A stretch of 64,000 bases of DNA. It comes from Bacteroidales bacterium (GTDB lineage Bacteria > Bacteroidota > Bacteroidia > Bacteroidales > WCHB1-69). The stretch spans positions 62,001-126,000 of the forward strand of contig JAFXTS010000005.1 of the NCBI GenBank assembly GCA_017535665.1. Reading direction: 5' to 3'. The notes beneath the pieces are model-generated. The model was not told where the DNA came from and searched no databases. It worked only from the letters and a program-made list of their open reading frames with translations. The position numbers and the translations under genes were made by a program. Of this stretch, positions 43,123-52,314 are shown one piece after another (the first letter of the stretch is position 1; every line of letters starts with the position of its first letter).

Positions 43123-43755
43123 CTAATGTTGTTTTTCACTGCATACGGTTGTCAGTCCGCACTCGTCGCACTTGGGGTTGCGGGCGGTGCATACGTATCG
43201 GCCGTGCAGGATGAGCCAGTGGTGGGCGATGGGGATGGTTTCGGGCGGGAAGTGGGCGGTGAGCTGTTTCTCGACTTCCAGTGGGGTGTTGGCGTTGCGG
43301 ACGATGCCGAGGCGGTGTGCCACGCGGAACACGTGGGTATCGACGGCCATGGCGGGCTGGTCATACACGATGGCGAGGATGACGTTGGCGGTTTTGCGCC
43401 CCACGCCTGGCAGGCGCGTCAGCTCTTCCATGGTGGAAGGCACCTGTCCGTTGAAGTCCGACACCAACATCTTGGCCAGACCGCTCAGGTGTTTGGCTTT
43501 GTTGTTGGGATAGGAGACCGATTTAATCAGCTCGTAGATCTCAGATACTTCTGCTTTTGCCATCGCCTCGGGTGTCGGAAACTGGGCGAACAATCCTTTG
43601 GTGACGATGTTCACCCGCTTGTCGGTGCACTGGGCCGACAGCACCACGGCCACGATGAGCTCGAAGCTGTTGCGAAACTCCAGTTCCGAGGCGGCATCAG
43701 GGTTGTGCTCGGCGAAGTACTGGATCAGGAAGTCGTATTTCTGTTGGAGAGTCAT
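43123..43755 (-). CDS. nth: Endonuclease III
   Basis: Nth is the DNA glycosylase/AP lyase removing oxidised pyrimidines. The 210-residue protein has the helix-hairpin-helix LPGVGRKTANVIL with catalytic Lys121, the catalytic Asp139 in MAVDTHVFRVAHRLG, and a C-terminal 4Fe-4S loop with the spacing C-x6-C-x2-C-x5-C. Its start overlaps the stop of the symporter gene by four bases, so the two are translationally coupled, an incidental pairing in function. Confidence 0.95.
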   Translation of the reverse strand: MTLQQKYDFLIQYFAEHNPDAASELEFRNSFELIVAVVLSAQCTDKRVNIVTKGLFAQFPTPEAMAKAEVSEIYELIKSVSYPNNKAKHLSGLAKMLVSDFNGQVPSTMEELTRLPGVGRKTANVILAIVYDQPAMAVDTHVFRVAHRLGIVRNANTPLEVEKQLTAHFPPETIPIAHHWLILHGRYVCTARNPKCDECGLTTVCSEKQH

Positions 43756-45254
43756 GATAAAAGGTCGTTTTGTGAGGATGAGTCGGAAGGGCTGGCCGGA
43801 CGGCCGGAGATGGCAATGAGTCCGACGAAGGTGAGCAGTCCGTTGACAATCAGCAGTTCGAAGCCGAATTTATAGCCCCACAGCAGTTGTTCGGAGAAGC
43901 GGTTGAGCAGCAGGCAGAGGATAGGGGAGAGGATGGCAATGACGGGTACGAGGGCGGGAATCTTGATATTTCTTTTGGTGAAAATACTGAAAACGAACAT
44001 GCCGAGGATGGGTCCGTAGGTGTAGCTGGCCACATTGAAGATGATGGTAATCAGTGAGTTGTTGTGGTAGTTGGAGAAGATGATGATGGTGATGAGGAAG
44101 AGGATGGCGATGCCGACGTGGATGAGGCGGCGGATGCGGGTTTGGCGTTTCGGGTCGGAGGTGATTTGGTTGAGATGGATGAGGTCGTAGCACACGGAGG
44201 TGGTGAGGGCGGTGAGGGTGCCGTCGGCGCTGGAGTAGCCGGCTGAGATAAGGCCGATGGTGAAGATGAGCGCGGTGGCCACGCCGAGGTGGTTGAAGGC
44301 GATCTCCGGATAGATTTTGTCGGTCTTGTGCGCGGCGATGATGTCGGTGAGGTCGATACCTTTGTTTTGGGCGTAGATGAGCAGTAAGCCGCCGAGGAAG
44401 AGGAAGAGTGCGTTGGCCACTACGAGGATTCCCGAGAAGGTGAGCATGTTGCGTTGTGCGTCTTTTAAGTTCTTGCAGGTCAGGTTCTTCTGCATCATAT
44501 CTTGGTCGAGACCGGTCATCACGATGGTGATGAACATGCCGCTGATGATCTGTTTGACGAAGAAGTTGGACTGGTGCCAGTCGGTTCCGAAGAGTTGGGT
44601 GTGCCCGCCGGCCTTCATCTGGTGCCAGATATCGGAGAAGGGCATGCCTAACTGTTTGATGATGATAGTGATGGTGAGGATGAGGGCGGTGAGCATGAAG
44701 GTGGTTTGCAGGGTGTCGGTCCACACCACGGTCTTGATGCCGCCGCGGAAGGTATAGAGCAGGATGATGATGACCATGCCGGTAGCGGTGAGCCAGATGG
44801 GGATGCCCATCGCGTCGAAGACGAAGGTTTGCAGCACAAAAATGACGAGGTACATGCGCAGGGCGGAGCCGAGCAGGCGCGACAGGATGAAGAAGATGGA
44901 GCCGGTTTTGTGGGCGGCGCCTCCCATGCGGTGCTCGAGGATCTCGTATACCGAGGTGACATTTTGTTTATAGTATATGGGCAGCAGCACGTAGGCGATG
45001 GTGATGTAGCCGAGGATGTAGCCGAGCACGATGCCGAAGTAGGTGAAGTGGATGTTGGCCACGTCGCCAGGCACCGACATGAAGGTGACGCCCGACAGCG
45101 ATGCACCGATCATGCCGTAGGCCACTACGAACCACGGCGATTTGCGGTTGCCGGTGAAGTAGCTGGCGTTGTCGGCCTTGCGGGCGGAGAACCACATGAC
45201 GACAAACAGCAGGATGGTGTAGGCTGCGAAGAAAAAGAGAATCAGGTTTCCCAT
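43752..45254 (-). CDS. Sodium:solute symporter (SSS family)
   Basis: This inner-membrane transporter of 500 residues has about 13 hydrophobic helices. The SSS signature is visible in SWxGASLSG-like YGMIGASLSGVTFMSVPGDV, YVLLPIYYKQNVTSVYEILEHR and SSADGTLTALTTSVCYDL. The substrate may be a sugar, proline or a vitamin; it cannot be told from sequence. I use ATG 45254, since earlier in-frame codons lie across the -7 box at 45279-45286. The C-terminal ~15 residues are polar and Ser-rich. Confidence 0.9.
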   Translation of the reverse strand: MGNLILFFFAAYTILLFVVMWFSARKADNASYFTGNRKSPWFVVAYGMIGASLSGVTFMSVPGDVANIHFTYFGIVLGYILGYITIAYVLLPIYYKQNVTSVYEILEHRMGGAAHKTGSIFFILSRLLGSALRMYLVIFVLQTFVFDAMGIPIWLTATGMVIIILLYTFRGGIKTVVWTDTLQTTFMLTALILTITIIIKQLGMPFSDIWHQMKAGGHTQLFGTDWHQSNFFVKQIISGMFITIVMTGLDQDMMQKNLTCKNLKDAQRNMLTFSGILVVANALFLFLGGLLLIYAQNKGIDLTDIIAAHKTDKIYPEIAFNHLGVATALIFTIGLISAGYSSADGTLTALTTSVCYDLIHLNQITSDPKRQTRIRRLIHVGIAILFLITIIIFSNYHNNSLITIIFNVASYTYGPILGMFVFSIFTKRNIKIPALVPVIAILSPILCLLLNRFSEQLLWGYKFGFELLIVNGLLTFVGLIAISGRPASPSDSSSQNDLLS

Positions 45255-45278
45255 GCCAAATTGGTTATCAATACGCTG

Positions 45279-45286
45279 CAAAGGTA
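45279..45286 (-). promoter_or_regulatory. -7 box TACCTTTG of the symporter-nth pair
   Basis: Minus-strand TACCTTTG, 25 bases before the start at 45254. Confidence 0.6.
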
Positions 45287-45464
45287 CGTGTTTTTTCTCA
45301 ATTTTGATGTGATTTGTCCGAAAATTTATGCACAATCTAATGTGACTAATGTGGAATAGTTGTCGTAAAGGATGGGGATAAAAAGATTAATTATTTTTTA
45401 ATCAGAGATTTATCTTGAATAAAAATTTTTTTGCAGAAAAGTGTGCCATCAAATAAAAAAATTG

Positions 45465-45472
45465 TATTTTTG
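45465..45472 (+). promoter_or_regulatory. -7 box TATTTTTG of the tRNA operon
   Basis: Matches TAnnTTTG and lies 47 bases before the first tRNA. Confidence 0.6.
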
Positions 45473-45518
45473 CAGCCTCGAAAACGATGGACGTTATTTG
45501 AAATCGAACTCAGCACAG

Positions 45519-45591
45519 GCCGATATAGCTCAGTTGGTAGAGCAGCTGATTTGTAATCAGCCGGTCGCCGGTTCGAGTCCGTCTATCGGCT
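45519..45591 (+). tRNA. tRNA-Thr (TGT)
   Basis: A 73-base cloverleaf with acceptor GCCGATA pairing with TATCGGC, D-arm GCTCAGTTGGTAGAGC, anticodon loop TTTGTAA with anticodon TGT, and T-loop GTTCGAGTC. The discriminator is T and no CCA is encoded. Confidence 0.95.
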
Positions 45592-45595
45592 CGCC

Positions 45596-45680
45596 GGGGG
45601 GGTACCAGAGCGGTCAAATGGGGCAGACTGTAAATCTGTTGGCTTAGCCTTCGGAGGTTCGAATCCTCCCCCCCCCACCA
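45596..45680 (+). tRNA. tRNA-Tyr (GTA)
   Basis: A class II tRNA with an acceptor of seven G pairing with seven C, anticodon loop CTGTAAA with anticodon GTA, a long variable arm (TTGGCTTAGCCTTC) and T-loop GTTCGAATC. The CCA end is encoded (45678-45680). It starts four bases after tRNA-Thr. Confidence 0.95.
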
Positions 45681-45684
45681 CCCT

Positions 45685-45760
45685 GCGGTAGTAGCTCATT
45701 TGGTAGAGCGGCAGCCTTCCAAGCTGCAGGTAGCGGGTTCGAGACCCGTCTACCGCTCCA
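45685..45760 (+). tRNA. tRNA-Gly (TCC)
   Basis: A 73-base body with acceptor GCGGTAG pairing with CTACCGC, anticodon loop CTTCCAA with anticodon TCC, T-loop GTTCGAGAC and an encoded CCA (45758-45760). Confidence 0.95.
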
Positions 45761-45773
45761 CAGAACAAGAATC

Positions 45774-45804
45774 AAGCACCTTATTTCGATAAGGTGCTTT
45801 TTTT
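45774..45804 (+). terminator. Rho-independent terminator of the tRNA operon
   Basis: An 11-bp perfect stem AAGCACCTTAT / ATAAGGTGCTT with a UUCG tetraloop followed by seven T. It ends the Thr-Tyr-Gly tRNA transcript. Confidence 0.93.
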
Positions 45805-45864
45805 GTATCACGCAGATACTTAAGGGCTATTCTGTGGGCATAAAGGTCTGAAAATTTCCGTTAG

Positions 45865-46713
45865 TTATTCCGAAAACCGCTTCATCACCATGTCGGCGTA
45901 GGTCTTCGAAAGCGGGATACGGGTGCTGCCCGACTCGTCGAAAGAGATGTATAATCCCTCTTTATCTCGGCTTATGATGTTGACTTTCTGTAAGTTGACC
46001 ATATAGGAACGATGACAGCGCGCAAAACCGTACTGCGCCAATTCATCCTCCATGGCCTTGAGTTTGTTGCGCAACATGGCCGTGCTGTTTTTCCCATTAT
46101 CTATATAATGTATCTTTACATAATTGTCGTCAGACTCCAGATAAAGGATGGTGCTGCGCTTGATGGAAAGCCGCAATTTCCCCTTTTCATCCATAAAATT
46201 GATGACCTCGTCAGCTTCTCTTCCCACATGGCTCTCTCGAAAATGGCGGCTTTGCAACTCTCTGATTTTTATTTCTTTAGTCTTTAATCCAATAAAAAGA
46301 TAGGAGATAAGATACGGAATGACGAGTATGGTAGGTATAAAAATGAGGGTTTTTTGGAAGATGATCTGCGCCGGACGCGCATCGTGCAAAACAATCTTGG
46401 AGATAAAAAGATAAAGGATGGCAATGATGAAGATTTCAGCGAAGAGCCAAAGCACGTAGGCAAGGATGGAAAGCAGCTTTTTCCTATTGACGAAGTGCAT
46501 GACGATGCGGCTGATGATCATCACCACCACACCCCCGAGGATGACACAGGTGGAATAGAAGGAGGTGGCTTGGTATTGACTGTCGTTGAACCAGCCGGCA
46601 TCCCTGAAGGGTGTATATACGTTGACGAAAAATAGCGAGAAAAAGGTCACAAACATCAAAAGATAGACGTTGGTGGTCTTCTTGGCCAAATATTCAGGTA
46701 TTCTTTTGTTCAT
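45865..46713 (-). CDS. Membrane-anchored LytTR transcriptional regulator (copy 2)
   Basis: This 282-residue paralogue of the regulator at 11527-12405 has the same four membrane helices and a C-terminal LytTR domain (LYLESDDNYVKIHYIDNGK, FARCHRSYMVNLQKVNI and RIPLSKTYADMVM). The start at 46713 (MNKRIPEYLAKKTTN) aligns with copy 1; a longer frame starting at 46740 would run over the promoter. It is divergent from the acyl-CoA ligase/acyltransferase fusion, with three 20-bp-phased repeats in the spacer. A Lys/Arg-rich linker joins the last helix to the DNA-binding domain. No kinase or receiver domain is present. Confidence 0.9.
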   Translation of the reverse strand: MNKRIPEYLAKKTTNVYLLMFVTFFSLFFVNVYTPFRDAGWFNDSQYQATSFYSTCVILGGVVVMIISRIVMHFVNRKKLLSILAYVLWLFAEIFIIAILYLFISKIVLHDARPAQIIFQKTLIFIPTILVIPYLISYLFIGLKTKEIKIRELQSRHFRESHVGREADEVINFMDEKGKLRLSIKRSTILYLESDDNYVKIHYIDNGKNSTAMLRNKLKAMEDELAQYGFARCHRSYMVNLQKVNIISRDKEGLYISFDESGSTRIPLSKTYADMVMKRFSE

Positions 46714-46737
46714 TTTCGCCCCATTTTTTGTGGGGTG

Positions 46738-46745
46738 CAAAATTA
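46738..46745 (-). promoter_or_regulatory. -7 box TAATTTTG of LytTR regulator 2
   Basis: Minus-strand TAATTTTG, 25 bases before the start at 46713, in the same sequence block (GGGGTGCAAAATTAC on the plus strand) as in locus 1. Confidence 0.65.
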
Positions 46746-46757
46746 CACAAATTATTT

Positions 46758-46807
46758 TTCACCACGTCAATCAAAATTTCACCCCATATTTTAAGATTTC
46801 ACCCCAC
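46758..46807. promoter_or_regulatory. Triple direct repeat, probable LytTR operator (locus 2)
   Basis: TTCACCACG, TTCACCCCA and TTCACCCCA start at 46758, 46778 and 46798, exactly 20 bp apart. The third starts 57 bp before the -7 box of the downstream gene, identical to locus 1, but the core differs (ACCCC instead of GTCCC). Confidence 0.75.
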
Positions 46808-46854
46808 AAAATGGGTGTAAGTACCTTTTTTTCAATATGAATGAAAAAATGATG

Positions 46855-46862
46855 TTCTTTTG
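46855..46862 (+). promoter_or_regulatory. -7 box TTCTTTTG of the ligase/acyltransferase fusion
   Basis: The same imperfect box as at 12568-12575, within the shared block GTTCTTTTGCCGCCGA, 26 bases before the ATG. Confidence 0.6.
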
Positions 46863-46888
46863 CCGCCGAAAAACCTAAACCTTTTACC

Positions 46889-49375
46889 ATGTTAGAAAAT
46901 AGAAACAAAGTGGCGGTCAGATACCGCAATACCGATTATACCTATGAGCAGCTTTTGAAGTTCTCTGAATGCTATGCACGGCACTTTGCCACCCTGCCGA
47001 ATGTTGACAAGGTGGCCATTTTCGCCGAGAACTCCCCCGAATGGATCTTCGCTTTCTATGGGGCCGTGCGCAACGGTAGCGTGGTGGTGCCCATCGATGT
47101 GCTCTCCACCCCGAAAGAAATCGCCTACATCCTCAACGACTGTCGTCCCGAGATCGTCTTCACCTCATCTTCAAAGAAAAATACGTTGGAACAGGCCATC
47201 GCCATGGTGGATGACTACCAGTGTGCAGTCGTCGTCAGCGAGGATGTGGACGTCTCGTGTATTGCTGAATTGCCCGCATCGCCGATTGAAAATCGTCCGC
47301 TCAGCGACACCCTGCTCATTATCTACACTTCCGGCACCACGGGCAGTCCGAAAGGGGTGATGCTCAGCACTCGCAACGTATTATATAATGTAGATGCGGT
47401 ATCGAAAGAGGTGCCTATCTTTACCGCCAATCGCAACGTAATGATTCTCTTGCCGTTGCATCATGCCTTCCCGCTGATGGGGTCGCTCATCGCTCCGCTC
47501 TATGTGGGTGGCACAGTCTGCATTGCTGATGGCATGAACGCCGAGAGCATCCTTTCAACGCTGAACAACGGCAAGGTCAGCATCATCATTGGGGTACCGC
47601 GCCTGTACGACATGTTGGCCAAAGGTATGATGGCGAAGGTGAATGCCCATCCGCTGGCGCGCCTCATCTACAAAACCGCCCGCTTCGTCGGCAGCCGCTG
47701 GTTGTCGAAGGTGCTTTTCCGCAGCGTGCATCAGAAGTTCGGCGGCCACATCGACTATCTGGTCTCGGGAGGCGCTGCCTTATCTGATAGTACCGCCGAG
47801 GTGTTCAAAACCTTTGGTTTCTACGTGCTGGAAGGCTACGGCATGACCGAAACCGCCCCGATGATCAGCTTCACCCGTCCCGGTGAGCGCAAAATCGGCT
47901 TTGTGGGCCGTCCGCTTCCGGGCATACAGGTGCGCATCGACGAGCAGGGGGAGGTGTGCGTGAAGGGCGACAATGTGATGGAAGGCTACTACCACCGTCC
48001 CGAAGAAACCGCTGCCATCCTCCGTGACGGCTGGCTGCATACCGGCGACATCGGAATCCTCAGCAAGCACGGACTGAAACTGACAGGCCGCCTCAAAGAC
48101 ATCATCGTCACCCCTAACGGCAAGAATATCAATCCCGAAAACATGGAGGCCGAAATGGTGGCCTTCTCCGAGATGTTCAAGGAGGTGGGTATTTTTATGG
48201 AAGGCGGTATCCTACAGGCGATTATCCGTCCCGAGATGTCGGCCCTGCGCGACAAGTACGTGGAAAACCTCCATGAGGTGCTGAAGGATGTGGTGGCCGA
48301 TTTCAACCAGACGCAGGCCTCCTACAAGCGCATCCAGCGCTTCCATGTTGTGTCGTGCGAACTGCCCAAGACGCGCCTCGGCAAGGTACAGCATTTTATG
48401 CTTTCCTCGCTGATGGAAGAGGTGGGCAAGTTGCGTCAAGAGGACGAGATGGAGAATCCTTCCCAGATTTATCTCATCCTTAAAAAATATCTCGAAACCG
48501 AAACCAACCGTACGGTTCATCCGCACGACCATTTCGAAATCGATCTCGCCATGGACTCGCTCTCCCGTGTGGCGCTGATGGCTTTTATCTACTCTAATTT
48601 TGGGGTGCAAATCGATGAGGCGAAGATGGACGAACTCAACAACTTGTCGGTCCTTGCCGAATACTTGGAGCAGCACGTTTCCGACGAGCAGATTTCGCAG
48701 GAGGTGGTGTCATGGGAAAGCATATTATTGGGCAATATCGCTGATATACAGCTGCCTAATCCGGGCTTTGTTCAGCTCATCACCCGTACGGTGTGCGACT
48801 TCTTGGTGCGTGTTTTCTGTCGCTGCAAGTCGAAAGGACAGGAGAACATCCCCGATGAGGCCTGCATCATCGTGGCCAACCACCGCAGCGCCCTCGACGG
48901 CGTGTTCATCACCTCGCAGATGCGGCTCTTTTCCGCCAGAAAAACCTTCATCTTTGCTAAAGCCAAGCATTGGAAAAGCCGGTTTGCCCGCTTTATGGCT
49001 AAGGAAAATAATGTGATTCTAATGGATATCAACAAGAACCTCACCGAGTCGCTCCGCCAGATGGCGGCCGCCCTGCGGAAAGGCAAGAAGGTGATCATCT
49101 TCCCCGAAGGGATGCGCTCGAAAGACAACCGTCTGCACGAGTTCCGCGACACTTTCGCCATCTTAAGTCGTACGCTGAACGTGCCGATTGTGCCGGTGGC
49201 GATAGAAGGCTCCGAAAGTGCGGTGTATGACCACATTGCGTTGCCGCGCTTCCAAAATAGGGTGGATGTGAAATTCATGAAGCCCATCTATCCGACAGGG
49301 AGTAAGAGTGCCAAAGTTCTGAAAGATAGGGTGTTTAGGCTCTTTAAGGATGTCTTGGAGACGGGAAGAAGGTAG
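46889..49375 (+). CDS. Acyl-CoA/ACP ligase fused to acyl carrier protein and PlsC-type acyltransferase
   Basis: This 828-residue protein has three parts. Residues ~1-510 are an AMP-forming ligase (YTSGTTGSPKGVMLS, GYGMTETAPMIS, HTGDIGIL). Residues ~525-600 are an acyl carrier domain whose phosphopantetheine Ser557 is in AMDSLSRVALM. Residues ~640-828 are a 1-acylglycerol-phosphate acyltransferase with NHRSALD (His665, Asp670) and FPEGMRS (~738-744). It could activate free fatty acid, hold it on its own carrier and transfer it to a lysolipid, similar in logic to the E. coli Aas enzyme but with a built-in carrier. It is divergent from the LytTR regulator 2. Confidence 0.92.
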   Translation: MLENRNKVAVRYRNTDYTYEQLLKFSECYARHFATLPNVDKVAIFAENSPEWIFAFYGAVRNGSVVVPIDVLSTPKEIAYILNDCRPEIVFTSSSKKNTLEQAIAMVDDYQCAVVVSEDVDVSCIAELPASPIENRPLSDTLLIIYTSGTTGSPKGVMLSTRNVLYNVDAVSKEVPIFTANRNVMILLPLHHAFPLMGSLIAPLYVGGTVCIADGMNAESILSTLNNGKVSIIIGVPRLYDMLAKGMMAKVNAHPLARLIYKTARFVGSRWLSKVLFRSVHQKFGGHIDYLVSGGAALSDSTAEVFKTFGFYVLEGYGMTETAPMISFTRPGERKIGFVGRPLPGIQVRIDEQGEVCVKGDNVMEGYYHRPEETAAILRDGWLHTGDIGILSKHGLKLTGRLKDIIVTPNGKNINPENMEAEMVAFSEMFKEVGIFMEGGILQAIIRPEMSALRDKYVENLHEVLKDVVADFNQTQASYKRIQRFHVVSCELPKTRLGKVQHFMLSSLMEEVGKLRQEDEMENPSQIYLILKKYLETETNRTVHPHDHFEIDLAMDSLSRVALMAFIYSNFGVQIDEAKMDELNNLSVLAEYLEQHVSDEQISQEVVSWESILLGNIADIQLPNPGFVQLITRTVCDFLVRVFCRCKSKGQENIPDEACIIVANHRSALDGVFITSQMRLFSARKTFIFAKAKHWKSRFARFMAKENNVILMDINKNLTESLRQMAAALRKGKKVIIFPEGMRSKDNRLHEFRDTFAILSRTLNVPIVPVAIEGSESAVYDHIALPRFQNRVDVKFMKPIYPTGSKSAKVLKDRVFRLFKDVLETGRR

Positions 49376-49395
49376 GCATTTGAGATGAGGGGAAC

Positions 49396-50916
49396 TTACT
49401 CCCACTCGATGGTCGCCGGCGGCTTCGAGCTGATGTCATAGACCACTCTGTTGATGCCGCGCACTTTATTGATGATTTCGTTGGAGATGGCTCTCAGGAA
49501 GTCGTTAGGCAGGTCGGCCCAGTCGGCTGTCATTCCGTCTGTAGAGGTGACGGCGCGCAGGGCAACGGCATTCTCGTAGGTGCGCTCGTCGCCCATGACA
49601 CCTACAGATCGGATGGGCAGCAGGATGACACCCGCCTGCCATACCTGATCATATAGTTTATGTTTCCGCAGCCCGTTGATGAAGATGTCGTCGGCCTCCT
49701 GCAGGATTCGCACCTTCTCCGGCGTGATGTCGCCGAGGATGCGCACGCCGAGTCCGGGCCCCGGGAAGGGATGGCGTGTGATGAACGATTCGGGGATGCC
49801 CATTTCGCGGCCCACCTGCCGCACCTCGTCCTTGAAGAGCAGCTTCAGCGGCTCGACCACCTGCATGTGCATGCGTTCGGGGAGGCCGCCCACGTTGTGG
49901 TGCGACTTGATGACCATGCCGGTGATGGAGAGCGACTCAATGCGATCGGGATAGATGGTGCCTTGGGCGAGCCACTTCACGTCGCTGAGTTTCTTGGCTT
50001 CGGCCTCGAAAACTTCGATGAAGCCTTTGCCGATAATTTTGCGTTTCTTTTCGGGGTCGCTTTCGCCTTTGAGGGCTTCGTAAAAATGCTGCGAAGCGTC
50101 CACGCCCGTCACGTTGAGGCCGAGCAGCTGGTAGTGTTTCAGCACGGACGAGAACTCGTTGAGGCGGAGCAGTCCGTTATCTACAAAGATGCAGTGGAGC
50201 TGTTGGCCGATGGCCTTGTTGAGCAGCATGGCGGCCACGGTGGAATCGACGCCGCCAGAGAGGCCGAGCACCACCTGGTCGGTGCCGAGTTGCTGGCGCA
50301 GCTCTTTCACTGTTGATTCGATGAACGAGGCGGGGGTCCAGTCGGCCTGGCAACCGCAGATGCTATGGACAAAGTTGCGGAGGATGGTGGGGCCGTCCTC
50401 GGAGTGGAACACCTCGGGGTGGAACTGCACGGCCCAGGTGGGTTCGCCATCGATGCGGTAGGCGGCCACGGGCACGTCGGCGGTGCTGGCAATGATGCGG
50501 AAGTTCTGCGGCAGCTCCACGATGGTGTCGCCATGCGACATCCACACCTGTGAGTGGCCGCGCACCCCTTGGAAGAGCGGGTCGCTGCCGTCGAAGGTGG
50601 CGAGGCGGGCGCGGCCGTATTCACGGCTGTCGCTGCTGCCCACACGGCCGCCCGAGATGTGGGCGAGATACTGCGCACCATAACAAACTCCTAACAAAGG
50701 AATGCGTTTGCGGAAGGCCGACAGGTCGGGTTTGAAAGCCTCCGCCTGGTTGACGGAGAACGGGCTTCCGGAAAGGATGACACCCTTTACCGTAGGGTCG
50801 CCTTCGGGGAATTTGTTGTAAGGAAGAATTTCACAATAGGTATGCAATTCGCGCACGCGGCGGGCAATGAGCTGCGTATATTGCGAACCGAAATCCAAGA
50901 TGATAATTTTGTCCAT
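49396..50916 (-). CDS. guaA: GMP synthase (glutamine-hydrolysing)
   Basis: GuaA aminates XMP to GMP, the last step of GMP synthesis. The 506-residue protein starts at [13 protein letters not shown]; the class I glutaminase nucleophile is Cys78 (LLGVCYGAQ) and His/Glu partners follow in VQFHPEVFH. The ATP-pyrophosphatase P-loop is [12 protein letters not shown], and the C-terminal dimerisation domain ends with [11 protein letters not shown]. It has its own -7 box at 50939-50946 and is divergent from the purC operon, so purine genes lie on both sides of one regulatory spacer. Confidence 0.96.
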   Translation of the reverse strand: MDKIIILDFGSQYTQLIARRVRELHTYCEILPYNKFPEGDPTVKGVILSGSPFSVNQAEAFKPDLSAFRKRIPLLGVCYGAQYLAHISGGRVGSSDSREYGRARLATFDGSDPLFQGVRGHSQVWMSHGDTIVELPQNFRIIASTADVPVAAYRIDGEPTWAVQFHPEVFHSEDGPTILRNFVHSICGCQADWTPASFIESTVKELRQQLGTDQVVLGLSGGVDSTVAAMLLNKAIGQQLHCIFVDNGLLRLNEFSSVLKHYQLLGLNVTGVDASQHFYEALKGESDPEKKRKIIGKGFIEVFEAEAKKLSDVKWLAQGTIYPDRIESLSITGMVIKSHHNVGGLPERMHMQVVEPLKLLFKDEVRQVGREMGIPESFITRHPFPGPGLGVRILGDITPEKVRILQEADDIFINGLRKHKLYDQVWQAGVILLPIRSVGVMGDERTYENAVALRAVTSTDGMTADWADLPNDFLRAISNEIINKVRGINRVVYDISSKPPATIEWE

Positions 50917-50938
50917 AATTTTGCGGTTTTTCAGGCTG

Positions 50939-50946
50939 CAAAAATA
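50939..50946 (-). promoter_or_regulatory. -7 box TATTTTTG of guaA
   Basis: Minus-strand TATTTTTG, 23 bases before the guaA start. Confidence 0.6.
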
Positions 50947-51112
50947 CGGAATTGTTATGAGTAATTTTTCATTCATATTTTAATAAAAAACAATTTTTTT
51001 TCTATGAAAAGAATGAATTGAGAGTAACTTTTTGATTTTTAATGTGAAATAATAGTGTTGAAAAGTTCATAAAAAATTTTTTGAAATTGAAAAAATCGAA
51101 AAAAAAATAATG

Positions 51113-51120
51113 TAATTTTG
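51113..51120 (+). promoter_or_regulatory. -7 box TAATTTTG of the pur operon
   Basis: Matches TAnnTTTG and lies 22 bases before purC. The very AT-rich spacer towards guaA (50947-51112) shows no purine riboswitch fold or PurR-like palindrome that I can see. Confidence 0.6.
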
Positions 51121-51142
51121 CCGCATCAAAAAACACATCATT

Positions 51143-51832
51143 ATGGAAACAAAACATGTTTACACAGGGAAGACGAAAGACGTCTTCGCATTGAGTAATG
51201 GAAATTATCTCTTGAAGTTCAAGGATGATTGCACCGGAAAAGACGGTAAGTTCGATCCAGGTGAAAATTCTGTAGGACTTAAAATTGAAGGCGTTGGCAA
51301 GGTGAACTTGAAAATGTCCATCTACTTCTTTGAGAAGATCAACGCTGCTGGCATCCGCACCCACTATGTGAGCGCCAACTTGGACGATGTCACCATGGAG
51401 GTTCTGCCCGCCAAGGTGTTCGGCAAGGGGCTCGAAGTGATTTGCCGCTACAAGGCTGTGGGTAGCTTCTTCCGCCGTTACGGGGAATATGTGGAAGAGG
51501 CCGCTGACCTGCCTGAGTATGTAGAGATGACCTTCAAGAACGATGCCAAGGGCGACCCGCTCGTAACCAAAGATGGCCTCGTAGCGCTCAACATCATGAC
51601 CGAGAAACAGTATGACGACATCAAGGACATGACCCGCAAAGTCACCCGCATCGTCGCTGACGAGATGAAGGCAAGAGGCCTCGACCTCTACGACATCAAG
51701 TTCGAGTTCGGTTACGACAAAGACGGCAAGGTTATGCTGATCGACGAGATCGCTTCCGGCAACATGCGCGTTTACAAAAACGGCGAGTACATCGAACCGA
51801 TGACCCTCTCCAAATTATTTTTTGAGAAATAA
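51143..51832 (+). CDS. purC: Phosphoribosylaminoimidazole-succinocarboxamide synthase
   Basis: PurC condenses CAIR with aspartate using ATP to give SAICAR. The 229-residue protein is the short bacterial form; visible blocks are the N-terminal [11 protein letters not shown] (ATP site), FRRYGEYV near residue 110 and [26 protein letters not shown] near the C-terminus, with the catalytic Asp-Glu pair. It is the first gene of the plus-strand purine run. Confidence 0.96.
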   Translation: METKHVYTGKTKDVFALSNGNYLLKFKDDCTGKDGKFDPGENSVGLKIEGVGKVNLKMSIYFFEKINAAGIRTHYVSANLDDVTMEVLPAKVFGKGLEVICRYKAVGSFFRRYGEYVEEAADLPEYVEMTFKNDAKGDPLVTKDGLVALNIMTEKQYDDIKDMTRKVTRIVADEMKARGLDLYDIKFEFGYDKDGKVMLIDEIASGNMRVYKNGEYIEPMTLSKLFFEK

Positions 51833-51840
51833 TTGTTGAA

Positions 51841-52308
51841 ATGAAAGTAGCAGTGATCATGGGAAGTGCAAGCGACTGGGACGTGATGTCTCCTGCTTGT
51901 ACCACTCTTGAAGAGTTCGGAATCTCCTACGAGAAGAAGGTGCTGAGCGCACACCGCAACCCGGGGCCGTTGGCCGACTATGTCAGAGCGGCCCGCGACA
52001 ATGGCTTTGATGTCATCATCGCCGGGGCAGGGGGCGCGGCACATCTGCCGGGGGTCATCGCCGCCCTCACCACACTGCCGGTAATCGGCGTCCCGGTGAA
52101 GTCGAAGGCGCTCAACGGACTCGACTCGCTGCTCTCTATCGTACAGATGCCATCAGGAATACCGGTAGCCACCATGGCCATTGACGGCGCGAAGAACGCC
52201 GCACTGATGGCGGTCACCATACTCGCACTGCACCACCCGCACTTGACAGACCAACTGGAAGAGTTCCGCAAGCGTCAGAGTGAGAAGGTGCTGAATACGA
52301 CTATATAA
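51841..52308 (+). CDS. purE: N5-carboxyaminoimidazole ribonucleotide mutase (class I)
   Basis: PurE makes CAIR. The 155-residue protein has GSASDWDVM at the N-terminus, SAHRNPGPL with the catalytic His, [16 protein letters not shown] and [22 protein letters not shown]. These blocks fit class I PurE, which works on the product of PurK, but no purK lies in this window. It begins eight bases after purC and is followed by a strong intrinsic terminator. Confidence 0.95.
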   Translation: MKVAVIMGSASDWDVMSPACTTLEEFGISYEKKVLSAHRNPGPLADYVRAARDNGFDVIIAGAGGAAHLPGVIAALTTLPVIGVPVKSKALNGLDSLLSIVQMPSGIPVATMAIDGAKNAALMAVTILALHHPHLTDQLEEFRKRQSEKVLNTTI

Positions 52309-52314
52309 ACCCAT

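Noticed and set aside
45596..45680. Seven-G/seven-C acceptor stem of tRNA-Tyr as an assembly artefact
   Set aside because: The stem pairs fully and all other tRNA features are normal, so the homopolymer is real structure.
50947..51112. Purine riboswitch in the guaA-purC spacer
   Set aside because: The sequence is very AT-rich with no conserved purine-aptamer loops, and the leader after the -7 box is only about 20 bases.
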